From MAG-120531 sp041163765 (GTDB lineage Bacteria; Bacteroidota; Bacteroidia; Flavobacteriales; Flavobacteriaceae), in contig JBEAQS010000085.1 in NCBI GenBank assembly GCA_041163765.1, positions 1 to 8,634 of the forward strand: a stretch of DNA of 8,634 bases, written 5' to 3'. The position numbers were made by a program, and so were the translations under genes. Shown here in pieces: positions 1-6,812 of the stretch (the first letter of the stretch is position 1; each line of letters opens with the position of its first letter). The notes under the pieces are model-generated. The model saw nothing but the letters and a program-made list of their open reading frames with translations. It ran no database searches and was not told the origin of the DNA.

Positions 1-776
1 TGGCGTTGTAAGTCAGCCATTAAAGTTTCCAGGGATTCCGCATAACACACCTTAACGCCTGTGTATTGGTATATATAGGTAATCACCCGCTCGAAAATAT
101 GACAGATCGGCAAGAAACTCAATGCTTTGGCCTGTCCCGGCACCAAGGGCAATCGTTCACAGGCATAGAGCACATTGGACACCACATTGTGGTGGGACAA
201 CATCACCCCTTTGGGCTTTCCAGTGGTACCCGAAGTGTAGATGATCGTGGCTAAATCCTCAGGCAACACCCCTTTGGCCAATGCCTCTACTTCCTTTTGG
301 TTGCTTTGATCTGCCCCTAACTGAAGCAATGAAGAAAAATGGGAACAATCAGCTAGTTGATTAAAGGAGTACACCTCCACCAACGAAGTCTGTGCGCGAA
401 TCGCTTTAATTTTTTCGTAGACGGTAGCACAGGAAACAAAGCAATATTTTGATTCTGAATGGTTGAGAATATAGGCGTAATCTTCTTCTGTAATCGTGGG
501 ATAAATCGGCACATTCTGGGCGCCAATCTGCATGATACCTACGTCGAGAATATTCCACTCGGTTCTGTTGGTCAATGAAATAACAGCGATTTTGTCATTT
601 TTCTTTACCCCTAACCTCAGCAGCGCACGACTGACAGCATGAGCCTGTTGCATAAACTCTGCAGAGGAAATCGACTGCCATAGTCCTTGGTATTTCATCT
701 CATAGGCCTCCTGGAGGGGAAAATGATCTAATTGGTACTGAGCGAAATCAAAAAGACGGGTAGGTTGTTGGTTCAT
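1..776 (-). CDS. fadD: Long-chain acyl-CoA synthetase (AMP-forming), N-terminal part, cut by window edge
   Basis: This enzyme activates free fatty acids to acyl-CoA with ATP and CoA through an acyl-adenylate, the entry step to β-oxidation. Translating the minus strand from the ATG at 776-774 gives 258 residues with no stop before position 1. The AMP-binding P-loop YTSGTTGKPKGV is at residues 180-191, and the SFLPICHIFER stretch at 220-230 is the second conserved block of long-chain synthetases. The earlier RTEWNILDVGIMQIGAQNVPIY region (about 71-92) also fits that subfamily. Full-length relatives are about 590-640 residues, so over half is missing, including the C-terminal lid domain. The gene is divergent from the marR-fad cluster and shares its upstream region, which suggests common control. 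Family membership is very secure; chain-length preference (long rather than medium) is inferred from motif style. Confidence 0.93.
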   Translation of the reverse strand, partial: MNQQPTRLFDFAQYQLDHFPLQEAYEMKYQGLWQSISSAEFMQQAHAVSRALLRLGVKKNDKIAVISLTNRTEWNILDVGIMQIGAQNVPIYPTITEEDYAYILNHSESKYCFVSCATVYEKIKAIRAQTSLVEVYSFNQLADCSHFSSLLQLGADQSNQKEVEALAKGVLPEDLATIIYTSGTTGKPKGVMLSHHNVVSNVLYACERLPLVPGQAKALSFLPICHIFERVITYIYQYTGVKVCYAESLETLMADLQR

Positions 777-800
777 AAACACATATTTCATCGAAAAATA

Positions 801-829
801 CAAAAATATAGACTGAAAAGTGCACAAAA
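801..829 (-). promoter_or_regulatory. Candidate promoter of the acyl-CoA synthetase gene
   Basis: Read on the minus strand, TATTTTTG (808 down to 801) matches the Bacteroidota -7 consensus TAnnTTTG at every fixed position. A TTTTG (829 down to 825) lies upstream as a possible -33 element. The spacer is 16 bp, slightly shorter than the usual ~17-23, so the -33 call is weaker than the -7 call. Initiation would fall about 20 nt before the ATG at 776. Confidence 0.5.
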
Positions 830-839
830 TTTAACAGTC

Positions 840-863
840 ATTTACTATGCATGCATAATAAAT
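840..863. promoter_or_regulatory. 24-bp inverted repeat, candidate MarR operator
   Basis: The 24 bp form a dyad in which 11 of 12 position pairs are complementary; the only mismatch is C845 against A858. The central 12 bp, TATGCATGCATA (846-857), are a perfect palindrome. Size and symmetry fit the operators of dimeric MarR-family regulators, and the site begins about 50 bp upstream of the marR start. It lies between the candidate promoters of the divergent synthetase and marR genes, overlapping the likely -33 region of the latter. Binding by the MarR protein is inferred from position and symmetry only. Confidence 0.6.
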
Positions 864-875
864 TTTCTATATTTA
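841..875 (+). promoter_or_regulatory. Weak candidate promoter of the marR-fadNAE operon
   Basis: TATATTTA (868-875) matches TAnnTTTG except for its last base and lies 18 bp before the marR ATG. TTTA (841-844), 23 bp upstream, could serve as a poor -33 element, and it lies inside the 24-bp dyad. TAAATTTT (859-866) is an alternative -7 of equal quality. The A/T richness makes chance matches likely, so exact placement is uncertain. Confidence 0.3.
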
Positions 876-893
876 CATACATTCATTACCCTT

Positions 894-1319
894 ATGAAGG
901 AGCGAACCATCGACTATACTTTGCGCAACACATGGCAGGGGATCGTCAAAATGTACAACGAAGAGGCAAAAAAAATGGACTCCACGATGGCGACGGGTTT
1001 TACTTTGTTGAGTATTGACCCCAAAACCGGTACACCATCAACCGCTTTGGGGCCAAAAATGGGGTTGGAATCCACCAGTATTTCAAGGATTCTAAATAAC
1101 CTAGAAAAAAAAGCACTCATCGTGCGTAAAGCTCATCCTCTTGACGGTAGAAGCGTATTGATTCACCTCACACCAGAGGGTATCAAAATGCGAGACCTAT
1201 CCAAATCGTTTGTTTTGGATTTTCACGACAAGGTGATGGAAAAAACATCTAAAATTCAACTAAAACATTTTTTTGAGGTGGTGGATATCATCAATCAAAT
1301 CACCTCTGAACGCAGTTAA
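894..1319 (+). CDS. MarR-family winged helix-turn-helix transcriptional regulator
   Basis: This is a 141-residue protein, the normal size for a MarR monomer that dimerises through its N- and C-terminal helices. The winged-helix core spans about residues 35-95. The recognition region is around LESTSISRILNNLEKK (58-73), followed by the wing with the family hallmark D84-x-R86 and the LTPEG strand-to-helix turn (92-96). The reading frame is open back to an ATG at 732, inside the opposite-strand synthetase gene. I chose 894 because the MKERTIDYTLRNTWQ start is the natural N-terminal helix, and the extra 54 residues would cross the promoter region and dyad and look unlike protein. It is followed after 9 nt by fadN, so it is probably the first gene of the operon and likely represses it and perhaps the divergent synthetase. 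The inducer is unknown; a fatty acid or acyl-CoA is inferred from context. Confidence 0.9.
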   Translation: MKERTIDYTLRNTWQGIVKMYNEEAKKMDSTMATGFTLLSIDPKTGTPSTALGPKMGLESTSISRILNNLEKKALIVRKAHPLDGRSVLIHLTPEGIKMRDLSKSFVLDFHDKVMEKTSKIQLKHFFEVVDIINQITSERS

Positions 1320-1328
1320 TCCCAAAAT

Positions 1329-3725
1329 ATGAACAGACACATCAAAAAAGCAGCCGTCATCGGATCGGGCATCATGGGGAGTGGCATTGCCTGCCACCTA
1401 GCCAATATTGGTGTTGAAGTATTACTTTTAGATGTTGTTCCAGATTTGAACAATATCCAACCGGCAGACCTCAAAAAAATTGCGCAGCCCAGAAACTATT
1501 TGGCGGAACGCGCGTTGGCCGGAGCGCTCAAACAAAAACCTGCCCCCCTCTACCACGCAGGATTCGTGAAACGAATCACTCCCGGCAATTTGGAAGATCA
1601 TTTGCCTATGATCGCAGAAGTTGATTGGATTATTGAGGTAGTTGTGGAGCGGTTGGATATAAAACAGCAAGTATTTGCCAGCATTGAAAAATACAGAAAA
1701 CCTGGAACCTTGATCACCTCCAACACCTCTGGGATCCCCATTCACTTGATGTCCGAGGGGCGCAGCCTTGATTTTCAGGAGCATTTTTGTGGAACACATT
1801 TTTTTAATCCTGCGAGATACCTCGATCTATTTGAACTCATACCCGGGCCAAAGACCAAAGCAGAGGTGCTGTCTTTCTTGTCACACTACGGAACTACTTT
1901 CCTAGGGAAGACCTCCGTAATGGCCAAGGATACTCCAGCATTCATAGGAAATCGAATTGGAATTTTTGGCATTCAAAGTCTGTTTCATCTGATCCAAAAA
2001 TTGGATATGACTATTGAGGAGGTGGATAAACTAACTGGCCCAGTTATCGGAAGGCCTAAATCGGCTACTTTTCGCACGGTTGACGTGGTTGGTCTAGACA
2101 CCTTAGTCCATGTAGCTAACGGAATAGCTGAGCACTGTCCCCAGGACGAAAAACACCACTTGTTTCAAATTCCAGACTTCATCCAACACATGATGGAACA
2201 AAAGTGGTTAGGCAGTAAAACTGGTGCTGGATTTTACAAGAAGGTCACCGCAGAAAACGGCACTTCCTCCATACACGGTCTAGACCTAAAAACACTGACC
2301 TATAGAGCGCCTAAAAAAGCCTCATTTGCCACCCTGGAAGGCACTAAGTCTATTGATCGAGTGATCGATCGATTTGCCGTTTTGGTGGATGGAAAAGATA
2401 AAGCCGGTGAATTTTACAGGGCCTCTTTCTCAGACATGTGGAGTTATATAGGTCACCGTATCCCCGAGATCACCGAGGAACTTTATCAAATTGACGAGGC
2501 GATGAAAGCTGGTTTTGGTTGGGAGCACGGACCGTTTCAAATTTGGGATGCAGTTGGGCTGGACAAGGGGCTTGAACTCATACAAGCACACGGAAACACC
2601 TGCGCTGCTTGGATAGAGGAAATGAAATCGCTAGGACATCGCTCGTTTTACAAGGTTGAGGACGGAGCAACGTTATTCTACGATATCCCCACCAAAAAAT
2701 ACAAGCGGATTCCAGGCCAAGAGCAGCTCATCATTTTGGATAACATTCGCACACAAAAAGCGGTCTATCAAAACCCTGGACTGGTACTCACTGACTTGGG
2801 AGACGGCATACTCAACGCAGAATTCCGCTCTAAAATGAACACCTTAGGTGGCGATGTACTGAGCGGCTTGAATAAATCGCTGGACATCGCTGAAAAAGAG
2901 TACCGCGGATTGGTGATTGGCAACCAAGGAGCACATTTTTCAGTGGGTGCCAATATCGCCATGATCTTTATGATGGCGGTAGAGCAGGAATACGACGAGC
3001 TTAATATGGCCATCAGGATGTTCCAAAACACCATGATGCGTATGCGCTATTCAAGCATACCTACAGTGGCTGCCATCCACGGAATGACTTTTGGCGGAGG
3101 ATGTGAGCTATCGCTTCACGCTGACCAAGTCGTTGCCGCTTCAGAAACATATATGGGACTCGTGGAGTTTGGTGTTGGGGTAATACCTGGGGGTGGCGGC
3201 ACTAAAGAGCTGACGCTAAGGGCTTCAGACACCTATAAAGCCAACGACGTTGAGGTCAATAGACTGAGAGAGGCATTTTTAACCATTGCTATGGCCAAAG
3301 TGTCTACCTCCGGCCACGAGGCATTTGATTTAGGTTTGCTCCAAAAAGGCAAGGACCACATCGTGGTCGGCAAACAGCGTTTGATCGCCAAAGCAAAAGC
3401 TCAGGCATTGTCTATGGCAGAACAAGGATATACCCAGCCAATCATGCGCCAAGACATCAAAGTGCTGGGGCAACAATCTTTGGGTATGTTCCTCGTAGGA
3501 ACTGATGCCATGAAGGCAGGTAACTACATCTCTGAGCACGATCGTAAAATTGCCGATAAACTAGCTTATGTCATGTCGGGCGGTGATCTCTCTGAAGCGA
3601 CAATCGTCAGTGAACAATATTTGCTTGATCTAGAGCGCGAGGCATTTCTATCGCTGTGCACCGAACGAAAAACTCTGGAGCGCATTCAACATATGCTACA
3701 AACCGGTAAACCCTTAAGAAACTAG
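1329..3725 (+). CDS. fadN: Fused 3-hydroxyacyl-CoA dehydrogenase / enoyl-CoA hydratase (FadN type)
   Basis: This 798-residue bifunctional enzyme hydrates 2-enoyl-CoA and oxidises the 3-hydroxyacyl-CoA with NAD+. The dehydrogenase comes first. A Rossmann domain (about 5-185) has G12-x-G14-x-x-G17 and the ribose-binding D35, and the SNTS block is at 131-134. The catalytic pair is H157 (HFFNP, 157-161) and E169, with the same 12-residue spacing as in known dehydrogenases, and GNR with N208 follows. C-terminal dehydrogenase domains lie at about 190-300 and 355-440. The hydratase/isomerase fold follows from about 480, with the oxyanion FSVGAN block, FGGGCEL with E593, and VEFGVGVIPGGGGT with E613. 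The 20-residue Glu spacing matches the FadB hydratase pair. This dehydrogenase-then-hydratase order is that of Bacillus FadN, opposite to E. coli FadB. All key residues are present, with no sign of decay. The thiolase gene begins 2 nt later. Confidence 0.95.
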   Translation: MNRHIKKAAVIGSGIMGSGIACHLANIGVEVLLLDVVPDLNNIQPADLKKIAQPRNYLAERALAGALKQKPAPLYHAGFVKRITPGNLEDHLPMIAEVDWIIEVVVERLDIKQQVFASIEKYRKPGTLITSNTSGIPIHLMSEGRSLDFQEHFCGTHFFNPARYLDLFELIPGPKTKAEVLSFLSHYGTTFLGKTSVMAKDTPAFIGNRIGIFGIQSLFHLIQKLDMTIEEVDKLTGPVIGRPKSATFRTVDVVGLDTLVHVANGIAEHCPQDEKHHLFQIPDFIQHMMEQKWLGSKTGAGFYKKVTAENGTSSIHGLDLKTLTYRAPKKASFATLEGTKSIDRVIDRFAVLVDGKDKAGEFYRASFSDMWSYIGHRIPEITEELYQIDEAMKAGFGWEHGPFQIWDAVGLDKGLELIQAHGNTCAAWIEEMKSLGHRSFYKVEDGATLFYDIPTKKYKRIPGQEQLIILDNIRTQKAVYQNPGLVLTDLGDGILNAEFRSKMNTLGGDVLSGLNKSLDIAEKEYRGLVIGNQGAHFSVGANIAMIFMMAVEQEYDELNMAIRMFQNTMMRMRYSSIPTVAAIHGMTFGGGCELSLHADQVVAASETYMGLVEFGVGVIPGGGGTKELTLRASDTYKANDVEVNRLREAFLTIAMAKVSTSGHEAFDLGLLQKGKDHIVVGKQRLIAKAKAQALSMAEQGYTQPIMRQDIKVLGQQSLGMFLVGTDAMKAGNYISEHDRKIADKLAYVMSGGDLSEATIVSEQYLLDLEREAFLSLCTERKTLERIQHMLQTGKPLRN

Positions 3726-3727
3726 TC

Positions 3728-4915
3728 ATGAAAACAGCCTATATCGTAAAAGCCTACAGAACAGCTGTAGGTAAAGCGCCCAAAGGGGTGTTTCGCTTTA
3801 AAAGACCTGACGAACTCGCTGCGGAGACGATCGAATTCCTGATCGATTCCCTGGGTGACTTTGACAAAACCCGTATTGATGATGTCATGGTGGGCAATGC
3901 CATGCCCGAGGCAGAACAAGGGCTAAACGTAGGAAGACTTATCTCACTGATGGGGCTTAAAATCGATGATGTACCCGGGATGACGGTAAACAGATACTGT
4001 GCCTCGGGACTGGAAACGATTGCCATCGCAACAGCAAAAATTCAAGCAGGTATGGCTGATTGCATCATCGCTGGAGGCGTGGAAAGCATGAGTTTTATTC
4101 CTATGGGCGGATACAAACCCGTACCGGACTACAAGGCCGCTCAGCAAGGACATCAAGACTATTATTGGGGCATGGGACTAACGGCAGAAGCAGTCGCGGA
4201 GCAATATCAAGTTTCTCGAGAAGACCAAGATCAATTTAGCTACCAATCCCACCAAAAAGCCATCGCTGCCCAAGAATCTGGGCGTTTTGACCGGCAAATA
4301 GTTCCGATCACCGTAAACCAAGTAAGATTGGATGAAAACGGGAAAAAAATAACCCATCAATACACTGTGGCCAAAGACGAAGGCCCTCGAAAAGACACCT
4401 CGGTAGAAGCGTTGGCTGGATTGCCTTCTGTGTTTGCCCAAGGAGGTAGCGTCACCGCTGGAAACAGCTCTCAAATGAGTGATGGCGCATCATTTGTTTT
4501 GGTGATGAGTGAAGAGCGTGTAAAAGAATTGGGGTTGACTCCCATAGCGCGCATGGTTCAGTATGCCGCCGCGGGTGTACCGCCAAAAATAATGGGTATA
4601 GGTCCCGTTAAAGCCATTCCCAAAGCACTTGAGCTAGCGGGGTTGAAACTGGGTGACATCGGATTATTCGAACTCAACGAGGCGTTTGCCTCACAATCAC
4701 TGGCCGTGATCAGGACCTTGGGGATGGATCCGGACAAAGTGAATGTCAATGGAGGTGCTATAGCCCTTGGACACCCATTGGGCTGTACGGGTGCTAAACT
4801 CACCACACAGTTGCTCGATGAGATGGACCAACGAAAAATGAATGGCCAATACGGAATCGTCACTATGTGTGTGGGTACCGGACAGGGTGCTGCAGGAATT
4901 TTTGAATTGATTTAA
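3728..4915 (+). CDS. fadA: Acetyl-CoA C-acyltransferase (3-ketoacyl-CoA thiolase)
   Basis: This enzyme cleaves 3-ketoacyl-CoA with CoA into acetyl-CoA and a shortened acyl-CoA, the last step of each β-oxidation round. At 395 residues it is full length for the thiolase family. The nucleophilic C91 lies in NRYCASGLE, the NEAF motif is at 317-320, H349 is in GHPLGCTGA, and the acid/base C381 is in the C-x-G motif near the C-terminus. Start and stop are well placed: the ATG follows the fadN stop by 2 nt, implying translational coupling, and the MKTAYIVKAYRTAVG start is typical of the family. Position between a FadN-type enzyme and an acyl-CoA dehydrogenase supports degradative FadA rather than a biosynthetic acetoacetyl-CoA thiolase, although sequence alone does not fix chain-length range. 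Confidence 0.95.
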   Translation: MKTAYIVKAYRTAVGKAPKGVFRFKRPDELAAETIEFLIDSLGDFDKTRIDDVMVGNAMPEAEQGLNVGRLISLMGLKIDDVPGMTVNRYCASGLETIAIATAKIQAGMADCIIAGGVESMSFIPMGGYKPVPDYKAAQQGHQDYYWGMGLTAEAVAEQYQVSREDQDQFSYQSHQKAIAAQESGRFDRQIVPITVNQVRLDENGKKITHQYTVAKDEGPRKDTSVEALAGLPSVFAQGGSVTAGNSSQMSDGASFVLVMSEERVKELGLTPIARMVQYAAAGVPPKIMGIGPVKAIPKALELAGLKLGDIGLFELNEAFASQSLAVIRTLGMDPDKVNVNGGAIALGHPLGCTGAKLTTQLLDEMDQRKMNGQYGIVTMCVGTGQGAAGIFELI

Positions 4916-4925
4916 AACGTGTAAC

Positions 4926-6737
4926 ATGAACCAAGAAGCTAACGAATTTATCCTCCGAGGAGGACAGTTTATCGTCCAAGAAACACCTGCTGAATCGGTC
5001 TTTACTTTAGAAGACCTTTCAGAAGAGCAAAAAATGATGCGCGAAAGCACCCAAGAATTCGTCGATCGCGAATTGTGGGCACATTGGCAGCGTTTTGAGA
5101 AAAAAGACTACCAGTTCACCGAAGAAGCCATGAAAAAAGCCGCTGAACTGGGGCTTCTAGGAATTGCAGTACCCGAGCAGTACGGGGGCATGGGCATGGG
5201 ATTTGTCTCTACCATGTTGGTGTGCGACTATATTTCCGGTGCCACAGGTTCCTTTTCTACCGCTTTTGGGGCCCACACGGGTATTGGTACCATGCCTATT
5301 ACGCTGTACGGTACCGAGGAGCAAAAAATGAAGTATGTACCCAAACTGGCCAGTGGCGAATGGTTTGGGGCCTACTGCCTGACCGAGCCCACTGCTGGAT
5401 CAGATGCCAATTCCGGCAAAACTAAAGCCGTATTAAATCCAGAGGGCACCCATTATTTGATCAGCGGCCAGAAAATGTGGATTTCCAATGCAGGATTCTG
5501 CCAGTTATTCATCGTATTTGCCCGGATTGAGGACGACGCCAACATCACTGGATTTATTGTGGAAAACGATGCCAGCAATGGAATTACCCTGGGCGAAGAA
5601 GAGCATAAAATGGGGATTCACTCCTCCTCTACCCGTCAGGTGTTCTTTAACGAAACAAAAGTTCCTGTGGAAAACATGCTGGCTGAACGGGGAATGGGCT
5701 TTAAAATAGCGATGAATGCACTCAATGTAGGGAGAATCAAACTAGCTGCCGCCTGTCTAGACGCTCAGCGCAGATTGGTCAATGAATCCGTACACTACGC
5801 CAACAACCGCATACAATTTAAAACTCCGATCGCTTCATTTGGGGCTATTCAAGCCAAAATTGCCCAGATGGCGACCAATGCCTATGTAGGGGAATCCGCC
5901 TGCTACCGCGCCGCCAAAGACATCGAGAAACGCATTGAACAACGCATCGCTCAAGGCAATACCCATCAAGAAGCGGAACTCAAAGGAGTGGAAGAATACG
6001 CTATTGAATGCTCCATTCTCAAAGTGGCCGTCTCGGAGGATGTGCAACAAACAGCCGACGAAGGGGTTCAGATTTTTGGCGGGATGGGCTTTAGCGCTGA
6101 TGCCCCTATGGAATCAGCCTACCGCGATGCGCGTATTTCTAGAATTTATGAGGGCACTAACGAAATTAACCGCATGCTGATCGTCGGAATGTTGCTTAAA
6201 AAAGCGATGAAAGGTCATGTAGACTTGCTGGGGCCAGCTACAGCAGTAGGGGCAGAATTGATGGGAATACCCTCCTTTGATATCCCTGAATACAAGGAGC
6301 TACTTTCTCTAGAAAAAGCACACCTAGCGCGGCTCAAAAAAGCCTTCTTGATGGTCGCTGGAAAAGCCGTGGAGACGTACGGGATGGATTTAGAAAAACA
6401 CCAGGAGTTGCTCATGGCAGCCGCCGATATTTTGATCGAAATCTACATGGTGGAATCCGCACTTCTGCGCACAGAAAAAAACGTGAAACGCTTTGGAGCA
6501 GAGGCTCAAAAAACACAAATAGCGATGTGTCAGTGGCAGCTGTATCAGGCGACAGAACTCATCCAGTCCAAAGGAAAAGAGGCTATTTTATCCTTTGCTG
6601 AAGGAGACATGCAACGCATTTTGTTGATGGGGCTAAAACGATTTACCAAATACGACACCTACCCCAACCCTATTGCCTTAAGTCAAGAAATAGCCAAAAA
6701 CATCCTGGAAAAAGGCAAATACACCCTGGACTCCTAG
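4926..6737 (+). CDS. fadE: Long-form acyl-CoA dehydrogenase (FadE type)
   Basis: This is an FAD enzyme that introduces the 2,3-trans double bond into acyl-CoA and passes electrons to electron-transfer flavoprotein, which is not encoded here. It has 603 residues. The N-terminal helical domain is at about 30-145. The β-domain starts with the family signature AYCLTEPTAGSD (149-160). The C-terminal helical domain contains IYEGTNEI, whose E409 is the predicted catalytic base. About 165 further residues (roughly 435-603) form an additional helical C-terminal region, as in Bacillus FadE and the very-long-chain dehydrogenases; shorter relatives of about 380 residues lack it. This favours long-chain substrates, an inference from family. 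The start lies 10 nt after the thiolase stop. The order fadN-fadA-fadE is the same as the Bacillus subtilis fadNAE operon. No clear terminator directly follows. Confidence 0.94.
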   Translation: MNQEANEFILRGGQFIVQETPAESVFTLEDLSEEQKMMRESTQEFVDRELWAHWQRFEKKDYQFTEEAMKKAAELGLLGIAVPEQYGGMGMGFVSTMLVCDYISGATGSFSTAFGAHTGIGTMPITLYGTEEQKMKYVPKLASGEWFGAYCLTEPTAGSDANSGKTKAVLNPEGTHYLISGQKMWISNAGFCQLFIVFARIEDDANITGFIVENDASNGITLGEEEHKMGIHSSSTRQVFFNETKVPVENMLAERGMGFKIAMNALNVGRIKLAAACLDAQRRLVNESVHYANNRIQFKTPIASFGAIQAKIAQMATNAYVGESACYRAAKDIEKRIEQRIAQGNTHQEAELKGVEEYAIECSILKVAVSEDVQQTADEGVQIFGGMGFSADAPMESAYRDARISRIYEGTNEINRMLIVGMLLKKAMKGHVDLLGPATAVGAELMGIPSFDIPEYKELLSLEKAHLARLKKAFLMVAGKAVETYGMDLEKHQELLMAAADILIEIYMVESALLRTEKNVKRFGAEAQKTQIAMCQWQLYQATELIQSKGKEAILSFAEGDMQRILLMGLKRFTKYDTYPNPIALSQEIAKNILEKGKYTLDS

Positions 6738-6741
6738 CGAG

Positions 6742-6774
6742 GTTGACCCGGTAAAAAAAAACACAAGGGTTAGC
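6742..6774 (+). terminator. Very tentative weak stem-loop after fadE
   Basis: GTTGACCC (6742-6749) can pair as RNA with GGGTTAGC (6767-6774): six Watson-Crick pairs and two G-U pairs, around a 17-nt loop containing a run of nine A. No U-tract follows directly (GATAAAATGC comes next), so it is not a convincing intrinsic terminator. It is listed because it is the only stem near the end of the fad operon apart from the hairpin at 6794-6812. Confidence 0.15.
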
Positions 6775-6793
6775 GATAAAATGCTATTTTTAA

Positions 6794-6812
6794 GGTTCAA
6801 ACTTTTTGAACC
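6794..6812 (+). promoter_or_regulatory. Perfect 8-bp inverted repeat abutting the M28 peptidase start codon
   Basis: GGTTCAAACTTTTTGAACC is a perfect repeat with 8-bp arms (6794-6801 and 6805-6812) and a 3-nt loop, and its last base directly precedes the ATG at 6813. In RNA it could block ribosome access. In DNA it could be a protein-binding dyad. TATTTTTA (6785-6792) just upstream is a 7-of-8 Bacteroidota -7-like sequence with no good -33, so the transcription start could lie inside the repeat. The repeat is certain; the role is not. Confidence 0.45.

Noticed and set aside
66..254. Plus-strand open frame opposite the acyl-CoA synthetase gene
   Set aside because: It lies antisense to the conserved AMP-binding P-loop, and its translation resembles no known protein.
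811..839. GACTG ... CAGTC inverted repeat in the divergent intergenic region
   Set aside because: The arms are only 5 bp with a 19-bp spacer and cannot be extended. It is expected by chance next to the much stronger dyad at 840-863.
732..893. Possible 54-residue N-terminal extension of the MarR protein from an ATG at 732
   Set aside because: It would overlap the opposite-strand synthetase start and translate through the promoter region and the dyad. The ATG at 894 gives a normal-length MarR with a proper first helix.
2364..2373. Palindrome ATCGATCGAT and clustered GATC sites inside fadN
   Set aside because: It arises from repeated Ile-Asp-Arg codons within a well-conserved coding stretch; nothing suggests a regulatory role.
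4951..4964. TCCTCC-GA-GGAGGA repeat with an internal Shine-Dalgarno-like GAGGAGG early in fadE
   Set aside because: A 2-nt loop is too tight for a stable hairpin, no suitable start codon follows at the right distance, and these genes show no use of Shine-Dalgarno sequences. It encodes part of the normal N-terminus.
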